DNA of 36,048 nt from Clostridia bacterium (GTDB lineage Bacteria; Bacillota; Clostridia; Oscillospirales; CAG-272): the NCBI GenBank assembly GCA_017453205.1, contig JAFTKO010000018.1:1-36048 (forward strand), given 5' to 3'. The position numbers and the translations under genes were made by a program. Position 1 is the first letter of the stretch, and every line of letters begins with the position of its first letter. The notes under the pieces were generated by a model. It saw nothing but the letters and a program-made list of their open reading frames with translations. It made no database searches and was not told the DNA's origin. Shown one piece after another: positions 1 to 7,770 of the stretch.

Positions 1-788
1 ACTATCAGGTTGAGTGCTTTGATAATGGCACGTGGCACTTGATGCTCGACACCTGCGACGGTGAATACAAGGCAGACCTTTATCACAGAGCCCACGGATT
101 TCCTCTTTGGTACGGCAGAGAGAAGCCCTCGCTTCTTACACAGCACTCCATCACCTACGGCTACAACTGGTCGGGTGATGTAGACGGAACGATCTGGTTG
201 AACGGAAAAGAGATCAAGGTCAAAGGAACAGGTCAGCGCGAAAGATACGTTGCTGTTGACTCCTCTGCAGCGGAGCTTGGCGGTTGGGAGGATTGGGGAT
301 ATATTACCTTCAATGAGATCCACTCCTCGATGTACGATATGCGTCTTGGAATGAAGGATTATTCCGTATACGATCTTGAAACCGAAAAGCACTACGCCTC
401 AAACGGCAATCTCAAGGGCGGCGACAGAGATACTGCAGAGATGGAGATAACCCATGAGGATTGGGCATTTATGCGTGAGCTTGACGGTTTTGTTCCTTCT
501 TACTACAATATTAGGATTAAGGTGGAGGACGGTGTATATGAAGCAAGAGCGCACGTATGCAACGCACGTGTATGGGGAGTAACCTTCCAGACACCCGATA
601 ATCCCGTGGCAACTCTTATTTTCGATAAGGTTGAAGGTACGTTCACGAATAACGACGGAACAGTAAGAACTCTTACAGGCGGTCGTGGTACAATGTCAGT
701 CAGACAGTGGCATCAGTATCCCAATATGCTTCCTCGTGAGCTTTATTGCGATGATGAGCGTACGGGCGAAAAGTTTGAAACACTTTAA
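1..788 (+). CDS. Partial lipocalin-like protein (CrtC/AttH-type), 5' end outside window
   Basis: The reading frame is open to the left edge: codons before the internal TTG/ATG at 39-44 read YQVECFDNGTWHL without a stop, so the true start lies outside the window. About 262 residues are visible. The sequence is beta-rich with many aromatics (GYNWSGDVDGTIWLNGKEI, GWEDWGYITFNEI), and this resembles the lipocalin-like half of hydroxyneurosporene-synthase/AttH-type proteins. Assignment rests on overall pattern only, with no catalytic motif checked. No membrane segment is seen. It ends at TAA 786-788 and is followed by a hairpin terminator around 916-952. It could equally be another beta-sandwich family. 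Confidence 0.45.
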   Translation, partial: YQVECFDNGTWHLMLDTCDGEYKADLYHRAHGFPLWYGREKPSLLTQHSITYGYNWSGDVDGTIWLNGKEIKVKGTGQRERYVAVDSSAAELGGWEDWGYITFNEIHSSMYDMRLGMKDYSVYDLETEKHYASNGNLKGGDRDTAEMEITHEDWAFMRELDGFVPSYYNIRIKVEDGVYEARAHVCNARVWGVTFQTPDNPVATLIFDKVEGTFTNNDGTVRTLTGGRGTMSVRQWHQYPNMLPRELYCDDERTGEKFETL

Positions 789-804
789 TAGTTAGATAAA
801 ATGA

Positions 805-912
805 ATGTTGCAAAGAGTGTCATCTATTAAGAATGCACTTAAAAACATCAAAAGTGCTAACCCCCTTGACTTTATTGACTTTCCGATGACGGCATCTATT
901 TTGTCAAGATAA
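805..912 (+). CDS. Possible 35-aa small ORF or gene remnant
   Basis: An ATG at 805 opens a 35-codon frame ending at TAA 910-912. Its C-terminal half reads NPLDFIDFPMTASILSR, which looks like a conserved protein tail rather than random sequence. The strong hairpin terminator follows within 5 nt. There is no clear ribosome binding site, so a remnant of a longer gene (for example from a mobile element) is as likely as a functional small protein. I do not recognise the family. Confidence 0.2.
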   Translation: MLQRVSSIKNALKNIKSANPLDFIDFPMTASILSR

Positions 913-915
913 CAC

Positions 916-952
916 AACGCAAAGGACACCCAAAAGGTGTCCTTTTTGCGTT
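916..952. terminator. Strong hairpin terminator, usable on both strands
   Basis: AACGCAAAGGACACC (916-930) pairs with GGTGTCCTTTTTGCGTT (936-952) around a 5-nt loop. The T-run inside the right arm gives a rho-independent shape on the plus strand, and the left arm supplies a short A-run for the minus strand. It closes transcription of the partial gene at 1-788 and/or the small ORF at 805-912. Confidence 0.7.
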
Positions 953-1149
953 GGTTGAAAGCGTGGATTATTACCTCGAAATTTCCGGCACGTTGCACGG
1001 ACTCACACGCTGTCACTATTCGATGTAGTCTATCCTAGATTAAGAATTTTTGCTTTATATCGTATTTGTCTATTATAATTCAAATCATTTTGCATCGTTT
1101 TATGTCGAAATATGTAGATAACTTTATTGATACAAGTATCATTCAATTA
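953..1149. other. Gene-free spacer
   Basis: The spacer between 789 and 1308 exceeds 500 bases. Besides the small ORF, the hairpin at 916-952 and the promoter at 1150-1178, it contains a moderately GC-rich stretch (953-1025) that translates to a short aromatic peptide tail without a start. It then switches abruptly to AT-rich DNA from about 1030. That composition change marks the left boundary of the AT-rich island. No RNA gene was recognised. Confidence 0.5.
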
Positions 1150-1178
1150 TTGACAACAATCTTTAGACATGATATAAT
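1150..1178 (+). promoter_or_regulatory. Consensus sigma-A promoter of the PP-loop/2TM-GAF pair
   Basis: TTGACA at 1150-1155 and TATAAT at 1173-1178 are separated by exactly 17 bp, a perfect match to the vegetative consensus. Transcription would begin near 1185, giving a leader of roughly 120 nt. That leader contains a hairpin, TTAAGAAAT near 1252 pairing with ATTTCTTAA near 1278. Confidence 0.75.
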
Positions 1179-1308
1179 ATATTTAGACAAAGCTCATAAA
1201 TTCAAATGATAGATAAAAAAGCATTTACGAAGTAAAAATATGGCAAGAGTTTAAGAAATCTTATTTTTTGATTTAAAATTTCTTAAGAGGTTATGAATGG
1301 TATAAGCA

Positions 1309-2595
1309 ATGGACAATCATATGGATGCATTAAATGTTTTAATTAATAAAATAAATTTATTTATGAAAAATAACATTTTACATACTATTAATCCTAATAA
1401 AATATATTGGTGGTTCTCTTTGTCAGGTGGCAAAGATAGTTATACAATGGCATTAGCAGTTTACCTTTGGTACCAAAAATATAATTACGTTTTTTTAGGA
1501 GAAGGTTTTTTTATAAAGCAATGGAGTGATAATGATGATAAAATATATAAACATTTGTGTAACAATATTTACTGGATGCCTGTAATAATGGTCGATGGTA
1601 TTACTAAAACCAATGATTATACATGTTATCGACCGGGTGAACAGGCCCCTTGTGCAAATTGTTCCAAAGTACGAAAAGAAATGGGAGATCAATATATTTT
1701 AGAACATTTAAAAAAAGGATACTATAATATTATAGCTAGAGGTCTTCACTTAACTGACATGGCAATTAGCTACTTGTGGCGAATTTTTTGGAGAATCAAT
1801 ATTACAAACTTTGCTGAAACCCTTGAAAAAGGGAACCCCTTTGAAAAATTAGCATTAGAAAATGATATTTATTTAGCAAAACCGTTATGTTATGTTAGAG
1901 AATTTGAATGTGAGCAATTTTCCAAGTTATTTCAATATAAACCGATATGCTGCGGATGCCCTGCGTGTCGATATCCATCTAGAAGAGATATAGTTGAGGA
2001 AACATTAAGATTATTTTTTAAAGACGAATTGTGGGAATTTAATGTTAAAGGAATAGATATATATCTTAACAGAACAAATGCATCTTGTATTAAAGAAATA
2101 TCTTTAAAGGGAAGAGAGCGAAAGTGTTCCCATTTAACTTTAGAGTTTGCGGATTATTCATTAAAATATTGGAAAGCAAATGAAAAGAAATCTCTAGTAG
2201 ATAAATTGAATTTTAATTCAACTAATTTTCTTGATAATATTGGATGCAATTTTTTGGTAAAAAGCAATCTGTATCATATAGATGATTTCTTTCTGCCTAA
2301 ATTTTTTTCAGAAGCTCCATTATATGTAGAGGAAAAAATGATGATCGCAACAGTAGGACCATTTTGGGGAGCTATTGGATATCATAACTTGAGCAAAAGA
2401 AATTATGCATTCCAATTGCAAGAGAAAATATATGGTATTAAAATAGATCAATTATGGTCACAAGTCACTCCAATATTGCAATCATTTTACAAAGAAAAGG
2501 AAGTTTTTAATTATGAAAATGGTAAAGAAAATTATTTCATCTTTGATTGTACTTGCAATAGTACTGGTAATAATAACAACCGCAATTCAAATTAA
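1309..2595 (+). CDS. TtcA/TilS-like PP-loop ATPase with cysteine clusters and long C-terminal extension
   Basis: A 428-residue protein. The PP-loop nucleotide-binding motif SGGKDS is at residues 39-44. A CxxC pair (C115, C118) lies in APCANCSKVRK, and a second cluster (C214, C215, C217, C220) follows the RPL-like KPLCYV segment. This is the order seen in TtcA-type tRNA 2-thiocytidine enzymes, where such cysteines hold an Fe-S cluster. Adenylation chemistry is therefore likely, though the substrate is unknown. About 190 residues beyond the usual TtcA length have no recognised domain. No good Shine-Dalgarno precedes ATG 1309; an AAGAGG at 1285-1290 is 18 nt upstream and TAA at 1303 blocks an earlier in-frame start. 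It overlaps the next gene by 83 bp and is much more AT-rich than its neighbours outside the island. Confidence 0.7.
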   Translation: MDNHMDALNVLINKINLFMKNNILHTINPNKIYWWFSLSGGKDSYTMALAVYLWYQKYNYVFLGEGFFIKQWSDNDDKIYKHLCNNIYWMPVIMVDGITKTNDYTCYRPGEQAPCANCSKVRKEMGDQYILEHLKKGYYNIIARGLHLTDMAISYLWRIFWRINITNFAETLEKGNPFEKLALENDIYLAKPLCYVREFECEQFSKLFQYKPICCGCPACRYPSRRDIVEETLRLFFKDELWEFNVKGIDIYLNRTNASCIKEISLKGRERKCSHLTLEFADYSLKYWKANEKKSLVDKLNFNSTNFLDNIGCNFLVKSNLYHIDDFFLPKFFSEAPLYVEEKMMIATVGPFWGAIGYHNLSKRNYAFQLQEKIYGIKIDQLWSQVTPILQSFYKEKEVFNYENGKENYFIFDCTCNSTGNNNNRNSN

Positions 2596-3337
2596 TAATT
2601 TTGTAAATCCCAATCTAAAGCAGGAAAACCAAGATAGTGTCATATGGAAATTAATTATGTTCATCCTGCCTATAGTTAACATATTAATAGCGGCAGTTCT
2701 TCAAATAATTGATCTAAAAAATGAAAAGAAAAATCATTCAAACAGCGAGTTGATATTTACATCAAAATTTAGTACATACATAGAAAAAAAGAATGAGATT
2801 TTATGTAATTTGCAACCTTCAGCATATCCCGAAGAAGTTATGAGACAATGTTTACATCTGATAACAGACTGCTTAAAAGAGTACATTGGAAAAAAACATT
2901 ATTTTGAGGTATCAATATTTACGGATATTTCCGAACCATATATATATACCTATTATGATACACATGGAAATAACAAACCATCTTCATATATGTCTCGTAA
3001 AAAAAATCCTAAATATTATATCGAAGAAAAATATGAAGTAATAGAACTTCTTAACAAACCATCGTCAGAAATTTTTGTAATACCCTCGACAAAAGAATAT
3101 ACTTACAATTTTGTCAATAAAAAACAAAAAAAACATATATCTTCTCAATTAATGTATTGTTTTCATATGGAAGACCCTTATGTTTTAGTTATTACATGCA
3201 GCAAGTCAAAAGCATTTGATTCTAATGATTTTGTCTTAAAAAATTTCATTCAAAGTATTGGGCGAATTTTGAATTCTGATATTCTAATTAAGGAATATAT
3301 GTGCTGTAAGAATAATTTTCAATGTAATGTGAACTAG
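2513..3337 (+). CDS. Two-transmembrane protein with GAF-like cytoplasmic domain
   Basis: A 274-residue protein with hydrophobic helices at about residues 6-27 and 44-66, so a short hairpin in the membrane with the bulk of the chain on one side, probably the cytoplasm. The C-terminal part (about 85-262) ends in a pattern typical of GAF sensor folds: a hydrophobic strand pair (LMYCFH, PYVLVITCSK), then AFDSNDFVLKNFIQSIGRIL, matching the usual terminal helix. A GGAAG sits 9 nt before ATG 2513, inside the upstream gene, so the two genes are overlapped and likely co-translated. Function unknown. A ligand-sensing membrane effector paired with the PP-loop enzyme is an inference from architecture alone. 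Confidence 0.6.
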   Translation: MKMVKKIISSLIVLAIVLVIITTAIQINNFVNPNLKQENQDSVIWKLIMFILPIVNILIAAVLQIIDLKNEKKNHSNSELIFTSKFSTYIEKKNEILCNLQPSAYPEEVMRQCLHLITDCLKEYIGKKHYFEVSIFTDISEPYIYTYYDTHGNNKPSSYMSRKKNPKYYIEEKYEVIELLNKPSSEIFVIPSTKEYTYNFVNKKQKKHISSQLMYCFHMEDPYVLVITCSKSKAFDSNDFVLKNFIQSIGRILNSDILIKEYMCCKNNFQCNVN

Positions 3338-3371
3338 TTCAAAAAACTCAAACAAATAGAAAGTAAAAAAT

Positions 3372-3446
3372 ATGACTAACGGATTCTTACCATATGAAAT
3401 ACAAAAAAATGTGTTGTTTGATGGGTACACACGTCATATTATGTAA
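3372..3446 (+). CDS. Possible 24-aa small ORF downstream of the 2TM-GAF gene
   Basis: ATG 3372 to TAA 3444-3446 encodes MTNGFLPYEIQKNVLFDGY and five further residues. An upstream in-frame TAG excludes a longer form. Only a weak AGAAAG precedes it. It lies inside the same AT-rich island, between the 2TM-GAF gene and the terminator at 3500. It may be chance or a small product of the island operon. Confidence 0.15.
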   Translation: MTNGFLPYEIQKNVLFDGYTRHIM

Positions 3447-3499
3447 AAAAAAATAGATGCCGTGCAGACGGAATCTGAACTAAAATAATCGAATTTTTC

Positions 3500-3545
3500 G
3501 GGGAGATTTTGCGATTTTTAAGTCGCCAAGTCTCCCCCTTTTTTC
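3500..3545 (+). terminator. Rho-independent terminator closing the AT-rich island operon
   Basis: GGGGAGA (3500-3506) pairs with TCTCCCC (3531-3537), with an inner GCGA/TCGC stem (3511-3514 with 3523-3526). A run of seven T follows immediately. The polarity fits the plus-strand operon at 1309-3337 rather than the convergent AraC gene. Confidence 0.75.
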
Positions 3546-3552
3546 ATTTATT

Positions 3553-4431
3553 TCAAAAAATCTTTGTAAACAATTTATGTTTGAAAAGGTGGACTTGTAT
3601 TTGTTTTTTCTTATATTTCAACGGTGTTTCTCCGAATTTCTTTTTAAAAAGGACGATAAAATGGGAGCAATCCGAGAATCCGGAGCGCATGCACGCTTCG
3701 GTTACCGAATGTCCGTTTGCCAATAAAATTGCCGCATTGGAAAGTCTTACCGATTCGAGGTATTCTCTCGGGGATGAATGGAGGTATTTTCGGAACCAGC
3801 GTGTCAAGGTGGCTGAGCTTACAAAGTGGGATGTCAAAATATCGTTGACACTGTGGATCTCGGAAAAATTCTCATGAATATCATCCAATACTTTTTGAAG
3901 CGTCTCGGGAAGATACACTTGCTCGGTATCATGGTGTGTTTTCTTTTCAAATATCGTTAAGATTTGGAGTAGATAAGATACTTTTTCAAGCTCCGAGCCT
4001 TCCTTCTCGATGATGTCCAACAGCGAAAAGACGAGAGACTGTAATTGCTTCTTTGTTTGCTCGTCAAAGGAGAACAAAGAACAGAAATCCTTCTTGTGCA
4101 AAAAGGAAAACAATGGAGTGTTAAAATCCGCATCGATCCAGATACAAACGTGCTCATGCACGGCGGATTTGTGAAAAATTCCCATATGGATATCTCCCGG
4201 ACACGATATGACTGCGTCTCCCATGGGAACGGGGTATAGATTATTGTTTACAAGAAAGGATACATCACTTGAAACGTTAAGAAATATTTCAAGATAGTCA
4301 TGAACATGCAAAGGATCGGCGTCGGGATCGTCACAATGGCGGTATTTGTTATTGTGAACGATAGCAAAGTGCATACCGAAAAGAGAGCTTGACATCTCAT
4401 GTAATTGCGGTAGATATTTCGGTTCGTACAT
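3553..4431 (-). CDS. AraC-family transcriptional regulator
   Basis: About 292 residues. The N-terminal half looks like a cupin sugar-sensing domain (HVHDYLEIF near residues 42-50, CPGDIHMGIFH near 77-87). The C-terminal ~100 residues are the double helix-turn-helix DNA-binding domain, with the signature run ACMRSGFSDCSHFIVLFKKK and FGETPLKYKK. I choose the start at 4431 (MYEPKYLPQL) because GGAG lies 5 nt upstream, whereas longer starts at 4458 or 4512 lack a binding site and the latter falls in a palindrome. It is divergent from the alpha-galactosidase gene and is probably its activator, responding to a galactoside or its product. Confidence 0.85.
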   Translation of the reverse strand: MYEPKYLPQLHEMSSSLFGMHFAIVHNNKYRHCDDPDADPLHVHDYLEIFLNVSSDVSFLVNNNLYPVPMGDAVISCPGDIHMGIFHKSAVHEHVCIWIDADFNTPLFSFLHKKDFCSLFSFDEQTKKQLQSLVFSLLDIIEKEGSELEKVSYLLQILTIFEKKTHHDTEQVYLPETLQKVLDDIHENFSEIHSVNDILTSHFVSSATLTRWFRKYLHSSPREYLESVRLSNAAILLANGHSVTEACMRSGFSDCSHFIVLFKKKFGETPLKYKKKQIQVHLFKHKLFTKIF

Positions 4432-4488
4432 ATTTTCTCCGAGTGAGTGAAATTTCATATAAAGTGATAAAAAAGACATATTAATGTA

Positions 4489-4512
4489 ATGATACGTATG
4501 ATATAATATCAT
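4489..4512. promoter_or_regulatory. Divergent promoter region with palindromic operator candidate
   Basis: ATGATATAATATCAT (4498-4512) is a perfect odd-length palindrome overlapping a TATAAT -10 element (4502-4507). It is preceded by ATGATACGTATGAT (4489-4502), so ATGATA repeats directly with a 9-nt step. No good -35 hexamer stands at the proper distance, as expected for an activator-dependent promoter. The site lies between the AraC regulator and the alpha-galactosidase gene. Confidence 0.45.
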
Positions 4513-4700
4513 AAAAGCGCGGTGTTGTCAAGTAAAACTCGAAAAAAAGACGGAAATCGGACACACGTGGAATATCATAAGCAACCGGGCATGCGGCACG
4601 GACAATTTTTACCGGATGTTTGCGAGAATTTACATAAAGCGATCGATTCTCCGGTGAAATTGTATTGCCAAAAAAAATTCATACATAAAGGAGTCAGAAA

Positions 4701-6722
4701 ATGAAACGAAACTATGCAAATGCTAAGGAGTCGGCACAGTATCGCTCACTATCCGAGGATTTATCAAGCTTGCCGTTTTCTTTCGTCTATAACGGAAAGG
4801 AGTATAAAGGCTTTTCGGCAGAGCATTTTACTCTCACAAACAAAGAAATCGTACAATCCAATGATAAAGAAACGCAACACTTGAGATTTTCGTTTTTGCA
4901 AACGCTTGAGGTGACGTTGATCCTTACGCATTATTTTTCTCATGGCGTTACCGAATGGACGGTATGGTTTGAAAATATATCCGATAAAAACAGTGGTATC
5001 ATAGAAGAACTGAAAACAGAACTGTATTTTGACGGTAAATATCCTGTTTTGAAAGGAATTTTAGGAGATCATGTCAATCAGTATCGTCCGTATAGCATTG
5101 ATCTGCAAAATAATTTTGTGGAATTTTCATCGGACTCGGGGCGCGCAACGCACATCAATTTTCCGTACTTCAATCTGGAATATGGTGACGGAGGGGCTAT
5201 GCTTGCCATCGGTTGGGCGGGAACGTGGAACGCTCGATTCTCTTCAAACGGTGATGTAAGCACGTATACCGCATCCTCGGTCAACGGACTGAAAACCTAT
5301 CTGAAACCCGGCGAAAGAATACGAACCGCACTTTTTGTACTCGCTCCTTATCGCGTAAGGAACGAATATTATGCAACAAATTTCTGGCGTGATTGGTTTG
5401 TTAAGTATAATTTGCCAAAGGCAGATTCAGCGGGCACTTCTCTTGAGCCATTCTCCTCCTGCTGCCTTGCGAGTGATACCGGATTGCCAAATTCCGACGG
5501 CAGCATATCGGAGTGTCATACTACATGGAAACCTTCCCTTGAAAAGATGATTGCGGAAAACGCAAAGGTTGATTACAGGTGGTTTGATGCGGGTTGGTAT
5601 GTATCCCCCGACGGGACAAGCGCACAGCCCTTTGTAAAGGGGCATGATTGGTGGGATACGGTAGGAACGTGGGAGCTTGACCCCGCAAAATGGCCGGGGA
5701 AAAGCTTTCTCGAATCTACGGATTTTGCACGTGAGCACGGTATGAAAACACTTGTTTGGTTTGAGCCCGAACGTGTAACCGATCCCGAAAATCTTGCAAA
5801 GAACTACGGTTACAATATAGACTGGGCGATTCGTGTAGAGGGGGAAAGAACGATTTCCAATAACATTGGAGATCCTAAGTGTCTCAAATGGACGACGGAG
5901 CGTATATGTAAAATGCTTCGTGAAAATAAAGTAGAAATGTACCGAGAGGATAACAACTGCAACGCCGCAAAGCTGTGGAAGCACCTTGACGGCTTGGAGG
6001 GGGAGAACAGATGCGGTATCACAGAATCTAAATTTATTATCGGTCACTATAAAATGTGGGATGATATTATCGCTTGTACGCTCTCGTACGGAGGGTGTGG
6101 ATTTGTTGATTCCTGCGCATCGGGAGGCGGTAGAAACGATCTTGAATCCATGCGCCGAGGCGTTCCGCTCCTTAGAAGCGACAGCGACAGAACGACTGCC
6201 GCACTCCGACTTTCGATGACTACCGCATTTAACAAATGGATCCCTTTCTGCGGATCAAACACAAAGGAAAAAGCGTCAGAGCTTGCTCTGACAGGTGTTA
6301 GTGATCCATATGTTTGGCGCGCGTCCTATCTTCCCTCGTTGAACGTTGATTCACAGTTTGTATATGATGCAGAGCAAAATTTCGATGTGCTCCGTTTCGG
6401 ACTCGGGGAATGGAAAAAGGTTTCACCTTATCTCCTTAAAGAATTTTATCCTCTCACACCTTGGCATAAGGAGAAGGATAACACCGATTTTACCGCTTTC
6501 TGTTATTACGATCCGGAAAAAGAAGAGGGCGTTATCTTGGCATTCCGTCAAGAAAGGTGCAATAGAGATCTGCTGAATATATCATTACCGTTCGCAAACC
6601 AAAGTGACAGATATACCGTTACCGATGAGGATAGTTACGAGCAGAAAATAACAGGCGGTATCATAACACTTCGTTTTGATGCACCGCGTACAGCAAAGCT
6701 GATATGGGTAAAGAAGATATGA
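4701..6722 (+). CDS. Alpha-galactosidase, GH36-type (clan GH-D)
   Basis: A 673-residue intracellular glycosidase, with no signal peptide, that should release terminal alpha-galactose from oligosaccharides such as melibiose or raffinose. An N-terminal beta-supersandwich (about 1-270) precedes the TIM barrel. Barrel landmarks are DYRWFDAGWY, LVWFEPERV and the nucleophile region MYREDNN with Asp417. The acid/base is Asp480 in SCASGGGRND, the usual CxSGGGRxD motif. A C-terminal beta domain completes the fold. GGAG 8 nt upstream fixes the start. The stop overlaps the next gene's ATG (ATGA at 6719-6722), so the transporter is translationally coupled. Substrate specificity within the family is not visible. 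Confidence 0.92.
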   Translation: MKRNYANAKESAQYRSLSEDLSSLPFSFVYNGKEYKGFSAEHFTLTNKEIVQSNDKETQHLRFSFLQTLEVTLILTHYFSHGVTEWTVWFENISDKNSGIIEELKTELYFDGKYPVLKGILGDHVNQYRPYSIDLQNNFVEFSSDSGRATHINFPYFNLEYGDGGAMLAIGWAGTWNARFSSNGDVSTYTASSVNGLKTYLKPGERIRTALFVLAPYRVRNEYYATNFWRDWFVKYNLPKADSAGTSLEPFSSCCLASDTGLPNSDGSISECHTTWKPSLEKMIAENAKVDYRWFDAGWYVSPDGTSAQPFVKGHDWWDTVGTWELDPAKWPGKSFLESTDFAREHGMKTLVWFEPERVTDPENLAKNYGYNIDWAIRVEGERTISNNIGDPKCLKWTTERICKMLRENKVEMYREDNNCNAAKLWKHLDGLEGENRCGITESKFIIGHYKMWDDIIACTLSYGGCGFVDSCASGGGRNDLESMRRGVPLLRSDSDRTTAALRLSMTTAFNKWIPFCGSNTKEKASELALTGVSDPYVWRASYLPSLNVDSQFVYDAEQNFDVLRFGLGEWKKVSPYLLKEFYPLTPWHKEKDNTDFTAFCYYDPEKEEGVILAFRQERCNRDLLNISLPFANQSDRYTVTDEDSYEQKITGGIITLRFDAPRTAKLIWVKKI

Positions 6723-7624
6723 ACATACCGCTTACACTGATCTTGTCTCTTGCTGCAGCGCTCGGCGGCAGCATTGCCAAAAAATACTACACCGATAAAG
6801 CACCTACGGGACTTTCGGGAGGATTTGTTTTCAATGCTGTCGGCTGTCTGACTGCCGCCGTTATCCTGCTGTGCTGGGGTGGTTTTGGTACGTCGTCCGT
6901 ATTTACGATATTGCTTGGTGTGGTTTTCGGTGCCATTACTGCCCTTCAAGGCATCACGAACATAGCCGCTCTACAAGTCGGACCGATGTCGTATACGTCG
7001 GTTATGATCTCTTTTTCTACACTGATATCCGCTCTATCCGGCGTGATGTTCTTTGACGAGAGTCTGGGCTGGGCGCAGATTGTGGGAATTGTGCTGATGC
7101 TGGTAAGCTTTGTGCTTGCCGCAAAGAGTGATGACGAAGCAAAAAAGGCAAATTTTAAATGGCTTATGCTGTGCCTTATCGCCTTTGCCGCAACGGGTGG
7201 TATTGGAGTCATGCAAAAGGTACATCAAAGCTCGGTGTATAAGGATGAGCTGAACGCATTTTTGATCGTTGCCTTTGTCTCATCGGCAGTCCTTTGCACA
7301 ATTTTTGCCATGCTGCTGAAAAAGTGTGAAAACCAAGCCATAGCTGCAAAAAGCAATGAACCCCACCATAAAAAGCGACTTTGGCTCCTGCTTGGAATGA
7401 TGCTTGCAAGCGGTATTTGCGTAGCTGTCAACAACAAATTCAATCTCTATTTGTCGGGAGTAGTGGACAGCGCAGTTTTTTTCCCGATCGTCAATGGAGG
7501 CGGTCTTGTGCTCACCACGCTTGCGGCAGTGCTTTTATTCAAGGAAAAACTTTCAAAAAAGCAATGGATCGGTGTTGTTTTCGGTATTGCTTCGGTTGTA
7601 TTTTTGTGTAATCCGTTTGCATAA
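6719..7624 (+). CDS. DMT-superfamily (EamA-like) transporter, likely 10 TM
   Basis: 301 residues when started at the ATGA junction at 6719; a start 15 nt earlier is possible but lacks coupling geometry. About ten hydrophobic helices fall in two halves with a polar loop near residues 200-222 (KKCENQAIAAKSNEPHHKK). This is the inverted-repeat layout of drug/metabolite transporters. Each half ends in the family-style segment (GVMFFDESLGWAQIVGIVLM; FKEKLSKKQWIGVVFG). Because it is co-translated with an alpha-galactosidase, a role in uptake or efflux of a galactoside or galactose is a reasonable inference; DMT proteins do include sugar carriers of the GRP/GlcU type. Confidence 0.8.
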   Translation: MNIPLTLILSLAAALGGSIAKKYYTDKAPTGLSGGFVFNAVGCLTAAVILLCWGGFGTSSVFTILLGVVFGAITALQGITNIAALQVGPMSYTSVMISFSTLISALSGVMFFDESLGWAQIVGIVLMLVSFVLAAKSDDEAKKANFKWLMLCLIAFAATGGIGVMQKVHQSSVYKDELNAFLIVAFVSSAVLCTIFAMLLKKCENQAIAAKSNEPHHKKRLWLLLGMMLASGICVAVNNKFNLYLSGVVDSAVFFPIVNGGGLVLTTLAAVLLFKEKLSKKQWIGVVFGIASVVFLCNPFA

Positions 7625-7699
7625 AAGCGACTTGAAATAAACTTTTATTTTGAAGGCGCTTCGACAAGAGAATGCAAAAAAAATACTAAGGCAAACATA

Positions 7700-7728
7700 T
7701 TGTAATTTGCTGTTTTCTGTGTTATAAT
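7700..7728 (+). promoter_or_regulatory. Sigma-A promoter for the 7771 gene
   Basis: TTGTAA (7700-7705) and TATAAT (7723-7728) are separated by 17 bp, about 40 nt upstream of the next start codon. The -10 is a full consensus match and the -35 matches 4 of 6. Confidence 0.6.
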
Positions 7729-7770
7729 AATAAACAGCAAATCGCATTATCAATTAAGGAGATTTTTACG

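Noticed and set aside
792-1016. Minus-strand 74-codon frame
   Set aside because: It runs across the bidirectional hairpin at 916-952, has no ribosome binding site, and shows no recognisable protein character.
3509-3877. Plus-strand frame opposite the AraC gene
   Set aside because: It begins inside the 3500-3545 terminator and is antisense to a well-supported AraC coding region.
4522-4704. Plus-strand 60-codon frame before the alpha-galactosidase
   Set aside because: It starts inside the promoter region, lacks a Shine-Dalgarno and overlaps the galactosidase start; it is probably leader DNA.
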